From: Pigmentiphaga sp.
Lineage (GTDB): Bacteria > Pseudomonadota > Gammaproteobacteria > Burkholderiales > Burkholderiaceae_B
Length of the DNA: 64,000 bases
NCBI GenBank assembly: GCA_023228945.1
Contig: JALOAI010000005.1
Location: 62,001-126,000, forward strand
Reading direction: 5' to 3'
The position numbers were made by a program, and so were the translations under genes. The notes below the pieces were generated by a model that made no database searches, was not told the DNA's origin, and saw nothing but the letters and a program-made list of their open reading frames with translations. Below are positions 37,301 through 44,893 of this stretch, in pieces (the first letter of the stretch is position 1; every line of letters starts with the position of its first letter).

Positions 37301-37476
37301 ACGACGTCGGCCGAGGCACCCGGGTAGGTGGTGCGCACCGAAATGATGGATTCTTCGATCGCGGGGTATTCGCGCACGGTGAGGCGCTCGAACGAGACCA
37401 GGCCGATCATCACGATGATGAGGGACAGCACGGTGGCGAACACCGGCCGTTTGATGCAGGTATCGGACAGGATCAC
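34345..37476 (-). CDS. RND efflux pump inner-membrane transporter (HAE-1 family)
   Basis: A 1043-residue AcrB-type proton antiporter. TM1 is at the N-terminus (VFATVLSLIIVMIGLVSF). Two large periplasmic loops and about 12 helices follow. The proton-relay pair is in LAIGMVVDDAIVVLENVYRH. The C-terminus is Pro/Ala-rich. It exports drugs or other amphiphiles with the adaptor encoded 19 bp upstream. No outer-membrane TolC/OprM gene lies beside it, so it must borrow one (inference). Confidence 0.95.
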   Translation of the reverse strand: MILSDTCIKRPVFATVLSLIIVMIGLVSFERLTVREYPAIEESIISVRTTYPGASADVVESQVTKVLEDSISGIEGVILMTSTSRSERSNINVTFSLARDPDAAAAEVRDKVSRVRQRLPDEVDEPVIAKVEADSQPVIYITVQAGSLSTIEASDYINRFIKPRLSVLPGAAEVRVFGERLPAMRIDIDRDKLAAFRLTIQDVENALRSQNVEIPAGRIESLSREFSVVAETGLQTPQQFRDLIVATVDQYPVRLGEIALVRLGPADERVLSRANGQPAINIGLVKQSTANPLDLSAAARDEIEAINSSLPAGMQLAVSYDSSVFIEASIRSVFTTIAEAIILVVLVILLFLRNVRASLIPLVTIPVSLIGACGIMYAAGFSINTLTLLAMVLAIGMVVDDAIVVLENVYRHLEDGKTRLQAALYGTREIAFAVIAMTLTLVTVYAPLAFATGRTGRLFVEFALTLASAVLISGFVALTLTPMMCSLLLRDEQHARHGRLYLAIEAGLDGLTRGYRWLLRRSLRAWPVVVLAGLVAGGAMVPLFQYLPSELAPTEDRGVIFSRVQSPDGSTADYTAGYLVRAEQFYDDIPELSAHQAFAGFPTVTDGTSVLRLKPWSERERTQQEIAAELRPRFNSLPGVRAFVTNPPSLGQSPRSSPVEFVLMSQVPYPELARYVDAFMAEIAKYPGVHNLNSDLRLNTPELRVTVDRDRLADVDLDVATVGRTLETMLGGRQITRFKQDGEQYDVMVRVAAADRANPADIENIYVRTSDGGMLPLSSLLTVTEAVAPQSLNHFNRLRAAIISAQLAPGYSLGEALEAFQATADRVLPNTVQTDLAGQSREYRDSSQSIYLVFGMALVFIYLVLAAQFESWRNPLVIMMSVPLSLTGGMLALWFTGGSLSIYSQIGLITLLGLITKHGILIVEFADQLRERGTTIAEAVIEASVLRLRPILMTTGAMVLGAVPLALATGAGAESRRQIGWVIVGGMSFGTLMTLFVVPVVYLLIASRQVHRVKTVEEPSADRAPPSAAPAAEGSPTPGGSPV

Positions 37477-37495
37477 GATGAGGCTCCGCTAAGCC

Positions 37496-38602
37496 CTAGC
37501 TTTCGACCACGGTGGCTCGCACGCGCGAGCCGCTCTCGACCTTCTGGAGGCCGGCCACGACGACTCGGTCGCCGGCCTGCAGCCCCTCGACGATCTCGAC
37601 CATGCCGCGCTGGCGCTGCCCGGTGCGCACCAGCACCTCCTCGACCACGTCGTCGACCACCCGCATGACGAACTGCTGGTTGTCGCGGGGCGCGAGCGCG
37701 GTTTCGGGCACCATGAGCGCTTCGCCGGAGCCCAGCAGCAGGTTGACCCGGGCGAACATGCCCGGGCGCAGTACGCCATCGGGATTGTCGAGCCGGGCGC
37801 GCAGCATGATGGCGCGCCCGGCCACGTCGACCAGCGGGCTGATGGCCGTGACCACGCCTTGCCAGCGTTCGCCGGGCAGCGCATCGAGCGTGATGTCGAG
37901 CGGTTGGCCCAGCCGGGTTTGCGCCACGTAGATCTCGGGCAGGCGGAAGTCGACCTTGAGCTGGCGGATGGCCTGCAGGGTGACGAGATCCTGCCCGGCG
38001 CTGACGTAATCGCCGACCGAGACGTTGCGCAGGCCGAGCTGGCCGTCGAACGGCGCCAGGATCACGGTTTTATCGAGCCTGGCCTGGGCCAGCGCCACGT
38101 TGGCGCGTTCCACGCGCAGGGCGTTCTCGGCCTCGTCGCGCGCCTGCTGGCTGATGAAGCCCTGCTGCTGCAACTGCGTGGAACGCTGGAACTTGCTTTG
38201 CGCCAGGGCCAGGTTGGCCCGCGCCTGCTGCAGCTCGGCGCGCGCGACGTCGTCGTCGAGGCGGAAGAGGAGGTCGCCCTGGCGGACCTCCTGGCCCTCC
38301 TGGAACCCGATCTCGCGCAGGCGCCCGGCGATCTCGGGACGAAGCATGACGGCTTCGTCGGACAACAGGCTGCCCACGGCCCCGAGCCGGCGCTCCAGCG
38401 GCTGGGAACGAACCTCGGCGACTTCGACCCCTATCGCCTGGCGTGGCGCGGGGGGCGCGGCCGCGGTCTGCTGCGGCTGCGCGATGGCCGGCGCGGACGT
38501 TGACGCACCGCCTTGCAGGCCCAGGTAGCGGGGAGCGTAATAGCCGGCGGCGCCAGCGGCCAGGGCAACGACGACCAAAGCAATGACGGTACGACTGGAC
38601 AT
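37496..38602 (-). CDS. RND efflux membrane-fusion protein
   Basis: A 368-residue periplasmic adaptor. An N-terminal anchor helix (VIALVVVALAAGAAGYYAP, no lipobox) is followed by the lipoyl half IGFQEGQEVRQGDLLFRLDD, an alpha-hairpin (QQARANLALAQSKFQRS), the second lipoyl half ILAPFDGQLGLRNVSVGDYV, and the beta-barrel. It pairs with the transporter that follows. Confidence 0.94.
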   Translation of the reverse strand: MSSRTVIALVVVALAAGAAGYYAPRYLGLQGGASTSAPAIAQPQQTAAAPPAPRQAIGVEVAEVRSQPLERRLGAVGSLLSDEAVMLRPEIAGRLREIGFQEGQEVRQGDLLFRLDDDVARAELQQARANLALAQSKFQRSTQLQQQGFISQQARDEAENALRVERANVALAQARLDKTVILAPFDGQLGLRNVSVGDYVSAGQDLVTLQAIRQLKVDFRLPEIYVAQTRLGQPLDITLDALPGERWQGVVTAISPLVDVAGRAIMLRARLDNPDGVLRPGMFARVNLLLGSGEALMVPETALAPRDNQQFVMRVVDDVVEEVLVRTGQRQRGMVEIVEGLQAGDRVVVAGLQKVESGSRVRATVVES

Positions 38603-38694
38603 GGTGTTGGAGGCGAAAGGCCAGCCGTGAAGGCATCGGCAAAGGGCGTAGGGATAGAGTGACAGACGCGTATGACCGCGAATGGTTCGCTAAT

Positions 38695-39141
38695 TTAACG
38701 GCTGCGGCGAACCTGTGCCACTCCTTGGTTGGCCAATTGGTCGGCGCGCTCATTGCCGGCATCGCCGCTGTGGCCGCGCACCCAGCGCCAATCGATGTGG
38801 TGGCGTCCGGTTTCGGTATCGAGCGCCTGCCAGAGATCGGCGTTCTTGACCGGCTGGCGACTGGCCGTGCGCCAGCCGCGGCGCTTCCAGTTGGGCAGCC
38901 ATTCGCTGATGCCTTTCTGCACGTATTGGGAATCGGTATGCAGGACCACCCGGCACGGCCGCTTGAGGATGCGCAGCGCCTCGATGACCGCCTGCAGTTC
39001 CATGCGGTTGTTGGTCGTTTGCGGCTCGCCGCCGAACAGCGTTTTTTCGTGGTCGCCGGTGCGCAGCAGCACGCCCCAGCCGCCCGGACCGGGGTTGCCT
39101 TTGCAGGCACCGTCGGTCCAGATGTGAACTTCGTCATTCAT
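38695..39141 (-). CDS. rnhA: ribonuclease HI
   Basis: A 148-residue RNase H1 that removes RNA from RNA:DNA hybrids. Catalytic residues align with E. coli numbering: Asp10 (WTDGACKGNPG), Glu48 (NNRMELQ), Asp70 (HTDSQYV), His124 and Asp134 (VRGHSGDAGNERADQLA). Its start overlaps the end of the methyltransferase gene by 8 nt, so the two are coupled. Confidence 0.97.
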   Translation of the reverse strand: MNDEVHIWTDGACKGNPGPGGWGVLLRTGDHEKTLFGGEPQTTNNRMELQAVIEALRILKRPCRVVLHTDSQYVQKGISEWLPNWKRRGWRTASRQPVKNADLWQALDTETGRHHIDWRWVRGHSGDAGNERADQLANQGVAQVRRSR

Positions 39142-39940
39142 GAGGAAAGCCGTGTGAAGAAGAGGAAGGGCGGCGGTTGAGCGCCACCTGGGCTCGCGCC
39201 GACGCCCGGCGGCGGCGCTTCTTCCAGGCGGGTCCGATCAGCCGCGTGCCATGGGTGCGCTTGATCGCCGACACCAGGTAGACGGCGCCGGCCACCGGCC
39301 ACCAGCGGTCGCCCGCTTTGTCGAGTACCGAGCTGCGCCGCAGCCAGGTTGGGCTGGCCACGGGCAGGGCGTAGCAGCCGAAGTGCCCCCGGTCGAGTTC
39401 GAAGGAGAGGAGCTTGAGCCAGTCTTTCAGGCGGTGCAGGCCGATGAACTGCCCGCCCTGGGGCAGCCAATCGGCCCGCCCCAGGCGGTGGCGGGCGCCC
39501 CAGAGGCTCCAGGGGTTGAAGCCGGCAATGATCAGCCGGCCTTCGGGAACCAGCACGCGCTCCGCTTCGCGCAGTACCGCGTGAGGGTCTTGGGCATACT
39601 CGAGCGCGTGCGGCAGGACCAGCAGGTCCACGCTTTGCGTGGCCAGCGGCATGGCCTCCGCGCTGCCGGCCACCAGCCCGTGCCAGGCCGGGCGTGGCAC
39701 GGCCCGCAACTCCTCGGGCGCATCGGCGGCGACACAGAGCTGGAACGGGATGCGATTGGCGCGCAGTGTGTGGAATCCGGCGAGCCCCGCCTGCACCGCC
39801 ACGAAGCCGAAAGCGTCTTCGACCAGCGCATCGAGCCGCGCCTGCTCCCACTGCCGTACGTACTGACCCGGCGGAGTGAGGAACCAGGTATCGAGTCTTA
39901 CAATGGCCGGCGAGGCATCCGTCGGGGGTGCAGGCTGCAT
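39134..39940 (-). CDS. SAM-dependent methyltransferase (YafS-like)
   Basis: A 268-residue class I methyltransferase. The DLLVLPHALEYAQDPHAVLREAERVLVPEGRLIIAGFNP region is the post-motif I/motif II part of Methyltransf_11 proteins. The position between gloB and rnhA is that of E. coli yafS. ATG 39940 is used; an ATG 9 codons upstream overlaps gloB. Only 16 bp separate it from the gloB start on the other strand. The substrate is unknown. Confidence 0.85.
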   Translation of the reverse strand: MQPAPPTDASPAIVRLDTWFLTPPGQYVRQWEQARLDALVEDAFGFVAVQAGLAGFHTLRANRIPFQLCVAADAPEELRAVPRPAWHGLVAGSAEAMPLATQSVDLLVLPHALEYAQDPHAVLREAERVLVPEGRLIIAGFNPWSLWGARHRLGRADWLPQGGQFIGLHRLKDWLKLLSFELDRGHFGCYALPVASPTWLRRSSVLDKAGDRWWPVAGAVYLVSAIKRTHGTRLIGPAWKKRRRRASARAQVALNRRPSSSSHGFPHE

Positions 39941-39956
39941 GAAGGAGGCACAGACA

Positions 39957-40763
39957 ATGATGGACACCGACTATACAACGGCCGCCGGTATCCACGGCAT
40001 CAAGGCATTCCAGGACAACTATATTTGGGCGATCCGCCATGGCGCGGCAGTGGCCGTGGTCGACCCCGGCGAAGCCGCGCCCGTGCTCGAGATCCTGCGG
40101 CGCCACCACCTGCATCTGGCCGTGATCCTGCTTACCCACCACCATCGCGATCACGTCGGCGGCGTCGATGAGCTGCGCGCGCTCGGCGACGTGAAAGTGT
40201 ATGGCCCCGCCAGCGAAACCCTGCCGCATTGCGACGTACCGCTGCGCGAAGGCGACCGGGTGCTGTTGCCGGAGCTCGAGCTCGATCTGCGGGTGCTCGA
40301 CGTGCCCGGCCACACCGCGGGGCATATTGCCTACCACGGAACCGCGGCGGGGATTTCGCCGGTGTTGTTCTGTGGCGACACACTGTTTGCCTCGGGCTGT
40401 GGCCGTTTGTTCGAGGGAACGCCCGAGCAGATGTATCGTTCGCTGGCCAAATTGATGGCGCTTCCCGGCCAATCCCGGGTATATTGCGCCCACGAGTACA
40501 CCCTGTCCAACCTGCGATGGGCCTGTACCGTCGAACCGAACAATGCCGATTTGTCGGCCTGGCAGCGCCAGGCTGCGGCTTTGCGTGAGCGGGGTGATGC
40601 CACCGTGCCCACGCGTTTGGAACACGAACTCGCCGTCAACCCCTTTTTGCGAGCAGGGGTGCCCGACGTCGTGGCTGCCGTGTCCCAACACGTTGGCCGG
40701 CCTGTACAGCCGGGAGTCGAAACTTTTGGCGCTTTGCGCGCCTGGAAGGACGATTTTCGTTGA
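39957..40763 (+). CDS. gloB: hydroxyacylglutathione hydrolase (glyoxalase II)
   Basis: A 268-residue metallo-beta-lactamase-fold enzyme that converts S-lactoylglutathione to lactate and glutathione. The metal motif THHHRDH is at 60-66, with FCGDTLFASGCGRLFEG and the C-terminal HAGH-type region. Two consecutive ATGs (39957 and 39960) are possible starts. Its stop overlaps the mltD TTG start. Confidence 0.95.
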   Translation: MMDTDYTTAAGIHGIKAFQDNYIWAIRHGAAVAVVDPGEAAPVLEILRRHHLHLAVILLTHHHRDHVGGVDELRALGDVKVYGPASETLPHCDVPLREGDRVLLPELELDLRVLDVPGHTAGHIAYHGTAAGISPVLFCGDTLFASGCGRLFEGTPEQMYRSLAKLMALPGQSRVYCAHEYTLSNLRWACTVEPNNADLSAWQRQAAALRERGDATVPTRLEHELAVNPFLRAGVPDVVAAVSQHVGRPVQPGVETFGALRAWKDDFR

Positions 40764-41932
40764 GTCATTTATTTTCCCATCGAACCTTCGCCGTCGCCGC
40801 CACGGCGCTCGCCCTGGCCAGCTGTACCAGCATGAGCCCCGAGCGCCAGGCGAGCGACGCCAGCATGAGCCAGCGCTACGCGCCGCCGCAGATGTTCCCC
40901 ACCGTGGATCTCGTGGCGCCGGCGCCCGATATCTGGAAGCGGCTGCGCCTCGGCTTTTCGGTGCCCAATATGCAGGGCAACGAAGTCGCGCGCTGGACCG
41001 AGTTCTATGCGTCGCGGCCCGATATGCTGCAGCAGCTGGCGGAGCGCGCCGGCCGCTATCTGTATTACGTGGTGGACGAAGTCAACCGGCGCGGGCTGCC
41101 CACCGAGCTGGCGCTGGTGCCGTTCATCGAAAGCGGCTGGGATCCCTCGGCGCTCTCGCGCGCGCAGGCCGCGGGCCTCTGGCAGTTCATTCCCAGCACG
41201 GGGCGCTATTTCAAGCTGCGGCAAAACGAGTGGCTCGACGAACGCCGCGATCCCGTGGCTTCCACCAAGGCCGCGCTCGACTATCTCGAATATCTATTCG
41301 AATTCCAGGGAGACTGGCACCTGGCCCTGGCCTCGTATAACTGGGGTGAGGGCTCGGTGCAAAGAGCCATCAAGAAAAACGCCGCCGACGGTCTGGCCAC
41401 CGACTACCAGTCGCTCGAGATGCCCGACGAAACCCGTCAGTACTATCCCAAGCTGCAGGCGCTCAAGAACATCATCAACCAGCCCAGGCGCTACCGGGTG
41501 GCGCTGCCCGAACTCGAAAACCGGCCCTACTTCGTCGAAGTCGCCAAGTCGCGCGACATCGACGTCGAGCTGGCCGCCGAACTGGCCGACATGCCGCTGG
41601 AAGAGTTCATCGCCCTCAATCCCGGCTTCAAGCGCGGGGTGGTGATGGGGCAAGCCGAGCGCCGCCTCCTGCTGCCGGTGGGCCGGGTCGATCTGTTCCT
41701 GGCCAACCTCGATGCCTACGAGGGCCCGCTGGTACGGCCAACCCGGCCGCCCGCGGCGGCCGTGGTGGCCGCCGCGCCCGAAGAAACCTACCGGGTGCGG
41801 CCGGGCGATACGCTGGCGCGTATCGCCTCCCGCTATAAAACCACGGTGCGCAACCTCCGCCATCTCAATCAACTGCGCCATACCCGCCTGCAAGTGGGGC
41901 AGGTGCTCAAGGTGCCCACGCGGCGCAGTTAG
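40760..41932 (+). CDS. mltD: membrane-bound lytic murein transglycosylase D
   Basis: A 390-residue lipoprotein. A signal peptide ends in lipobox LASC (Cys22). The SLT domain has catalytic Glu in LVPFIESGWDPSA, then AAGLWQFIPSTGRYF and LALASYNWGEGSVQRAI. A single C-terminal LysM repeat binds murein (YRVRPGDTLARIASRY to LQVGQVLKVP). It starts with TTG overlapping the gloB stop (TTGA). It cleaves peptidoglycan to 1,6-anhydro ends. Confidence 0.95.
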   Translation: MSHLFSHRTFAVAATALALASCTSMSPERQASDASMSQRYAPPQMFPTVDLVAPAPDIWKRLRLGFSVPNMQGNEVARWTEFYASRPDMLQQLAERAGRYLYYVVDEVNRRGLPTELALVPFIESGWDPSALSRAQAAGLWQFIPSTGRYFKLRQNEWLDERRDPVASTKAALDYLEYLFEFQGDWHLALASYNWGEGSVQRAIKKNAADGLATDYQSLEMPDETRQYYPKLQALKNIINQPRRYRVALPELENRPYFVEVAKSRDIDVELAAELADMPLEEFIALNPGFKRGVVMGQAERRLLLPVGRVDLFLANLDAYEGPLVRPTRPPAAAVVAAAPEETYRVRPGDTLARIASRYKTTVRNLRHLNQLRHTRLQVGQVLKVPTRRS

Positions 41933-42093
41933 GGATCCTCTGCACAATCCACGTCGGCCGCCGCCTCCCGCCACCGGGCGCATCTCTGCGTTGGCTTTTG
42001 TCGTCAATAGCACCACTATTGACGACAAAACCCGCCTTGCGCTGCATCCCGCTGACGGGCGCGATCGGCTCGGCGGAATTGTGCAGAGGATCC
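41932..42093. repeat. 162-bp imperfect palindrome (MITE-like element)
   Basis: The ends GGGATCCTCTGCACAAT and ATTGTGCAGAGGATCCC are inverted repeats. The exact centre is a perfect 15-bp stem TTTTGTCGTCAATAG (41996-42010) and its complement (42016-42030) around CACCA. The flanking arms also pair imperfectly (CCGGGCGCATC... with ...GCATCCCGCTGACGG). The left end begins in the mltD stop codon. It fills most of the 304-bp mltD-fabI gap; the remainder (42094-42236) carries no gene, only the fabI leader. It has no coding capacity, so mobilisation would need an enzyme in trans. Confidence 0.85.
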
Positions 42094-42236
42094 CCAAGGC
42101 GTTTTACCTATCGGGGATTGCCGCCGCGCAAGGCGGAAAGCGGTTGCCACGCGAAGCTGGAAACCGATCCGATCCCCGGCAGGTGAAACGCTCTTCGAGT
42201 TAACGAGTTCCAATCTTTTCAGGGAAAATCCCCATC

Positions 42237-43022
42237 ATGAGTTTTCTGTCCCAGAAGCGCATCCTTGTGACCGGCGTGCTCTCCAATCGCTCGATTGCCT
42301 ACGGCATTGCCCGCGCCTGCCATCAACAGGGCGCCGAACTGGCCTTCACCTATGTCGGCGATCGCTTCCGCGACCGGGTCGGCGAGCTGGCCGCCGAGTT
42401 CGGCAGCGATATCGTGCTGCCCTGCGATGTGGCGGAGGACGCGCAGATCGATGCCGTGGCGGCCAGCCTGCGCGAACGCTGGGACGGGCTCGACGGCGTG
42501 GTGCACGCCATCGGCTTTGCGCCGCGCGAGGCGATTGCCGGCCAGTTTCTCGATGGCATCTCGCGCGAGGCGTTCCGCATCGCCCACGATATCTCGGCCT
42601 ACAGCTTTCCGGCGCTGGTCAAGGCGCTCTTGCCGTTGATGCAGGGCCGCCGCGCTTGCGCGCTCACGCTCAGCTATCTCGGCGCCGAGCGCGTGGTGCC
42701 CAACTACAACACCATGGGCCTGGCCAAGGCGGCGCTCGAAGCCAGCGTGCGCTATCTGGCCAACGATCTGGGGCCGCAAGGAATCCGGGTCAATGGCATT
42801 TCCGCGGGCCCCATCAAGACCCTGGCCGGCAGCGGCATCAAGGATTTCTCCAAGATCCTGCATTTCGTCGAGGCCAATGCGCCCCTGCGCCGCAACGTCA
42901 CCATCGACGATGTGGGCAATGCCGCGGCTTTCCTGCTGTCCGATCTGGCTGGCGGCATTACCGGTGAAATCACCCACGTGGATAGCGGGTTTTCCACCGT
43001 GGTGCCGGGAATGAACGGCTAA
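42237..43022 (+). CDS. fabI: enoyl-[acyl-carrier-protein] reductase (NADH)
   Basis: A 261-residue SDR enzyme for the last step of fatty-acid elongation. It begins MSFLSQKRILVTGVLSNRSIAYGIA; the catalytic pattern is Tyr147 (SYLGAE), Tyr157, Met160 and Lys164 (YNTMGLAK). This is the triclosan-sensitive FabI type. It is transcribed alone, 304 bp after mltD. Confidence 0.97.
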   Translation: MSFLSQKRILVTGVLSNRSIAYGIARACHQQGAELAFTYVGDRFRDRVGELAAEFGSDIVLPCDVAEDAQIDAVAASLRERWDGLDGVVHAIGFAPREAIAGQFLDGISREAFRIAHDISAYSFPALVKALLPLMQGRRACALTLSYLGAERVVPNYNTMGLAKAALEASVRYLANDLGPQGIRVNGISAGPIKTLAGSGIKDFSKILHFVEANAPLRRNVTIDDVGNAAAFLLSDLAGGITGEITHVDSGFSTVVPGMNG

Positions 43023-43053
43023 CGGCCATGGCGGTTGGCGCCACTTCTGGCGA

Positions 43054-43073
43054 TGAAAGAAAACGTTCTTTCA
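43054..43073. other. AT-rich hairpin downstream of fabI
   Basis: TGAAAGAA/TTCTTTCA, a perfect 8-bp stem with an AACG loop, lies 31 nt after the fabI stop. It is a weak terminator or a processing site in the fabI/TPR-methyltransferase convergent gap, which is otherwise empty. Confidence 0.35.
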
Positions 43074-43196
43074 CATTAAACGCCGCAGGGCCGTGATCCC
43101 GGAGCGGGGTTCCAGGCCGCCGCGCACGGCCCGGCGATGTCCGGCCACCGCCCTGGCTTGCCGCCGGCGCCAGCCCGAGACGGCGGAGCGCCGCCG

Positions 43197-44504
43197 TCAG
43201 GCGTGTCGTCGGAGATAGACGTACAGGCCGTCCACGGGTTCGCGGCGATCTTCGCGCACGGGGTGTTTCACGAGCTCCACCACCTCGAAGCCATGGTTTT
43301 GCGCCAAGTCCCGCAGGTACGGCTCGGTATGGGCGTAAGTGAGGCTGGGGCCCAGACCGTAGCCACCGTCGTCGCGCTCGGCGTGCTCGACGGTGAAGCA
43401 GAACAGGCCGCCTGCCTCGAGCACGCGACGGGCGCCGCGGAAGACGGGCTCGAGATCGCCGGCGTAGTTCAGGACATCGGCCGCCACCAGCAAATCATGG
43501 CGCAGGGGCGTTTCGGCCAAGTGCTCGATGAGGTCGGCCAGGAGCACTTCGTCGTAATGGCCGCCGGCTCGTGCCTTTTCGACCATGCCAGGTGCGAGGT
43601 CGATGCCGGTGAGGAGCTCGGTCCGCGGCCGCAACAGCGGCGCGCACAACCCGGTACCGCAGCCGAGGTCCAGCGCCGAGGCGTAGCGCCGCCCGGAATC
43701 TCCCGGCAGCGACTGCAGTAGCCGGGTATGACCCTGGTAGCGCAGCACTTCCACGAGGTGCCGCTCGAAATCCTGCGCATAGCCATCGAACAACGATCGG
43801 ACATAGCCTGGGGGCGGGTGCGGCGGCGCGGGCTTGTTGCTGACCGACGCCAGCAGAAAACCATTGATTGCCGGGTCGCCGCCCGTGGCCAGGGCCTGCT
43901 GGAAGGCCTCCGCCGCGCGTGCCGGTTGTTCCAGATACTTGAGAATGGCGCCGCGACGGTGCCACGACTGCGGCTGCGCGGCGTCGAGCGCCAGGCTGCG
44001 GTCGAAGGAAGCCAGAGCCTCGGTCGAACGGTTCTGCGCGAGCAGGGCTTCGCCATGGTGCAGCCAGGCTTCGGCGTCGTCGGGATGCCGTTGGACCTCG
44101 GCGGTGAAGGCGGCCAGCGCCTCGTCGAAACGGCCTAGACCTTGCAGCATCGCACCCCGGTGCCGGCGCGCCGGCACGCTGTCGGGGTCGAGCGCCAAGG
44201 CCCGTTCATCGCTGGCCAAGGCTGCTTCCAGGCGCCCCAGGGCGCCCAGCGCCACGGCATGGTGCGCCCAGGCCTCGAAGTTGTCCGGCTCGGCCGCCAC
44301 CGCCGGTTCCAGGCATTCCAGGGCCGCCAAGGGCTGTCCCAGCCGCAGGCGCACCGCGCCGAGATTGGTTAAGGTGGATGCGCGGCCCGGCAAGAGGGCG
44401 AGCGACGCTTCAAAGCAGCGTTCGGCCTCATGCAGCCGATCGGCCTCGAAGTGCGCGATGCCTTCGAGGAACAGCGTGCGGGCCTGGTCGAAATCGGAAG
44501 TCAT
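43197..44504 (-). CDS. TPR-containing SAM-dependent methyltransferase
   Basis: A 435-residue two-part protein. About six tetratricopeptide repeats occupy residues 1-215. A class I methyltransferase follows: motif I ALDLGCGTGLCAPLL, then TGIDLAPGMVEKAR, DLLVAADVLNYAGDL and CFTVEHAERD. Such fusions act on proteins or cofactors; no substrate can be named. ATG 44504 is chosen; the upstream 19 codons run into a terminator. Confidence 0.85.
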   Translation of the reverse strand: MTSDFDQARTLFLEGIAHFEADRLHEAERCFEASLALLPGRASTLTNLGAVRLRLGQPLAALECLEPAVAAEPDNFEAWAHHAVALGALGRLEAALASDERALALDPDSVPARRHRGAMLQGLGRFDEALAAFTAEVQRHPDDAEAWLHHGEALLAQNRSTEALASFDRSLALDAAQPQSWHRRGAILKYLEQPARAAEAFQQALATGGDPAINGFLLASVSNKPAPPHPPPGYVRSLFDGYAQDFERHLVEVLRYQGHTRLLQSLPGDSGRRYASALDLGCGTGLCAPLLRPRTELLTGIDLAPGMVEKARAGGHYDEVLLADLIEHLAETPLRHDLLVAADVLNYAGDLEPVFRGARRVLEAGGLFCFTVEHAERDDGGYGLGPSLTYAHTEPYLRDLAQNHGFEVVELVKHPVREDRREPVDGLYVYLRRHA

Positions 44505-44515
44505 GGGCGGGGCGT

Positions 44516-44568
44516 GAAAAAAGAAAAGCCCCGGTTTCGATGGTGCCGCCTTGCCGGGCAAGGGGCTT
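44516..44568 (-). terminator. Rho-independent terminator of the 42-residue protein gene
   Basis: On the minus strand AAGCCCC (44568-44562) pairs with GGGGCTT (44532-44526), with an inner CTTGCC/GGCAAG hairpin. It is followed by TTCTTTTTTC. It lies between the small gene and the TPR-methyltransferase. Confidence 0.65.
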
Positions 44569-44629
44569 CGAAAGCGGGGCGGCCATGAGATCAGCCGACG
44601 ATGGGAGGTCGGCCCGGACGCATGGGTAA

Positions 44630-44758
44630 TCAGGCGCGCTTGATCTTTTCGAGCATCTTGAACACGCCCTTGGGCGCATCCTTGAACAGACGCTTGAAGG
44701 ATTTGCCCAGGCAGCGGCGCTCGAGGGTGTTGCGGCGCACGCGCTTACGTTCGGCCAT
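44630..44758 (-). CDS. 42-residue highly basic protein
   Basis: ATG at 44758 with GGAG 9 nt upstream, stop at 44630, and a terminator about 60 nt later. The product starts MAERKRVRRNTLERRCLGKS, continues with KDAPKGVF and ends EKIKRA. It contains about 16 Lys/Arg and one Cys, no signal peptide and no membrane segment. The charge pattern suggests binding to RNA, ribosomes or DNA. I do not recognise the family; it is not S21, S22 or L36. Start, ribosome site and terminator together argue for a real gene. Confidence 0.72.
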   Translation of the reverse strand: MAERKRVRRNTLERRCLGKSFKRLFKDAPKGVFKMLEKIKRA

Positions 44759-44893
44759 GACGGACTCCGTGGAAAGAGAAGAATGGGTGTAAGACTGCAA
44801 ACCCGACCATTTTAGCCTAAGCTGCCGGGGTCGTGCGTGGCGTACATCGGCCTGCGCTATACTCTACGGGTTAAGCCTCGTTGCCCCCAGCGC

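Noticed and set aside
35521..37668. A 715-codon plus-strand frame
   Set aside because: Antisense to the RND transporter; His/Gly/Gln-rich composition typical of shadow frames.
43054..43073. Strong terminator for fabI
   Set aside because: The stem is AT-rich and lacks a T-run; kept only as a hairpin of uncertain role.
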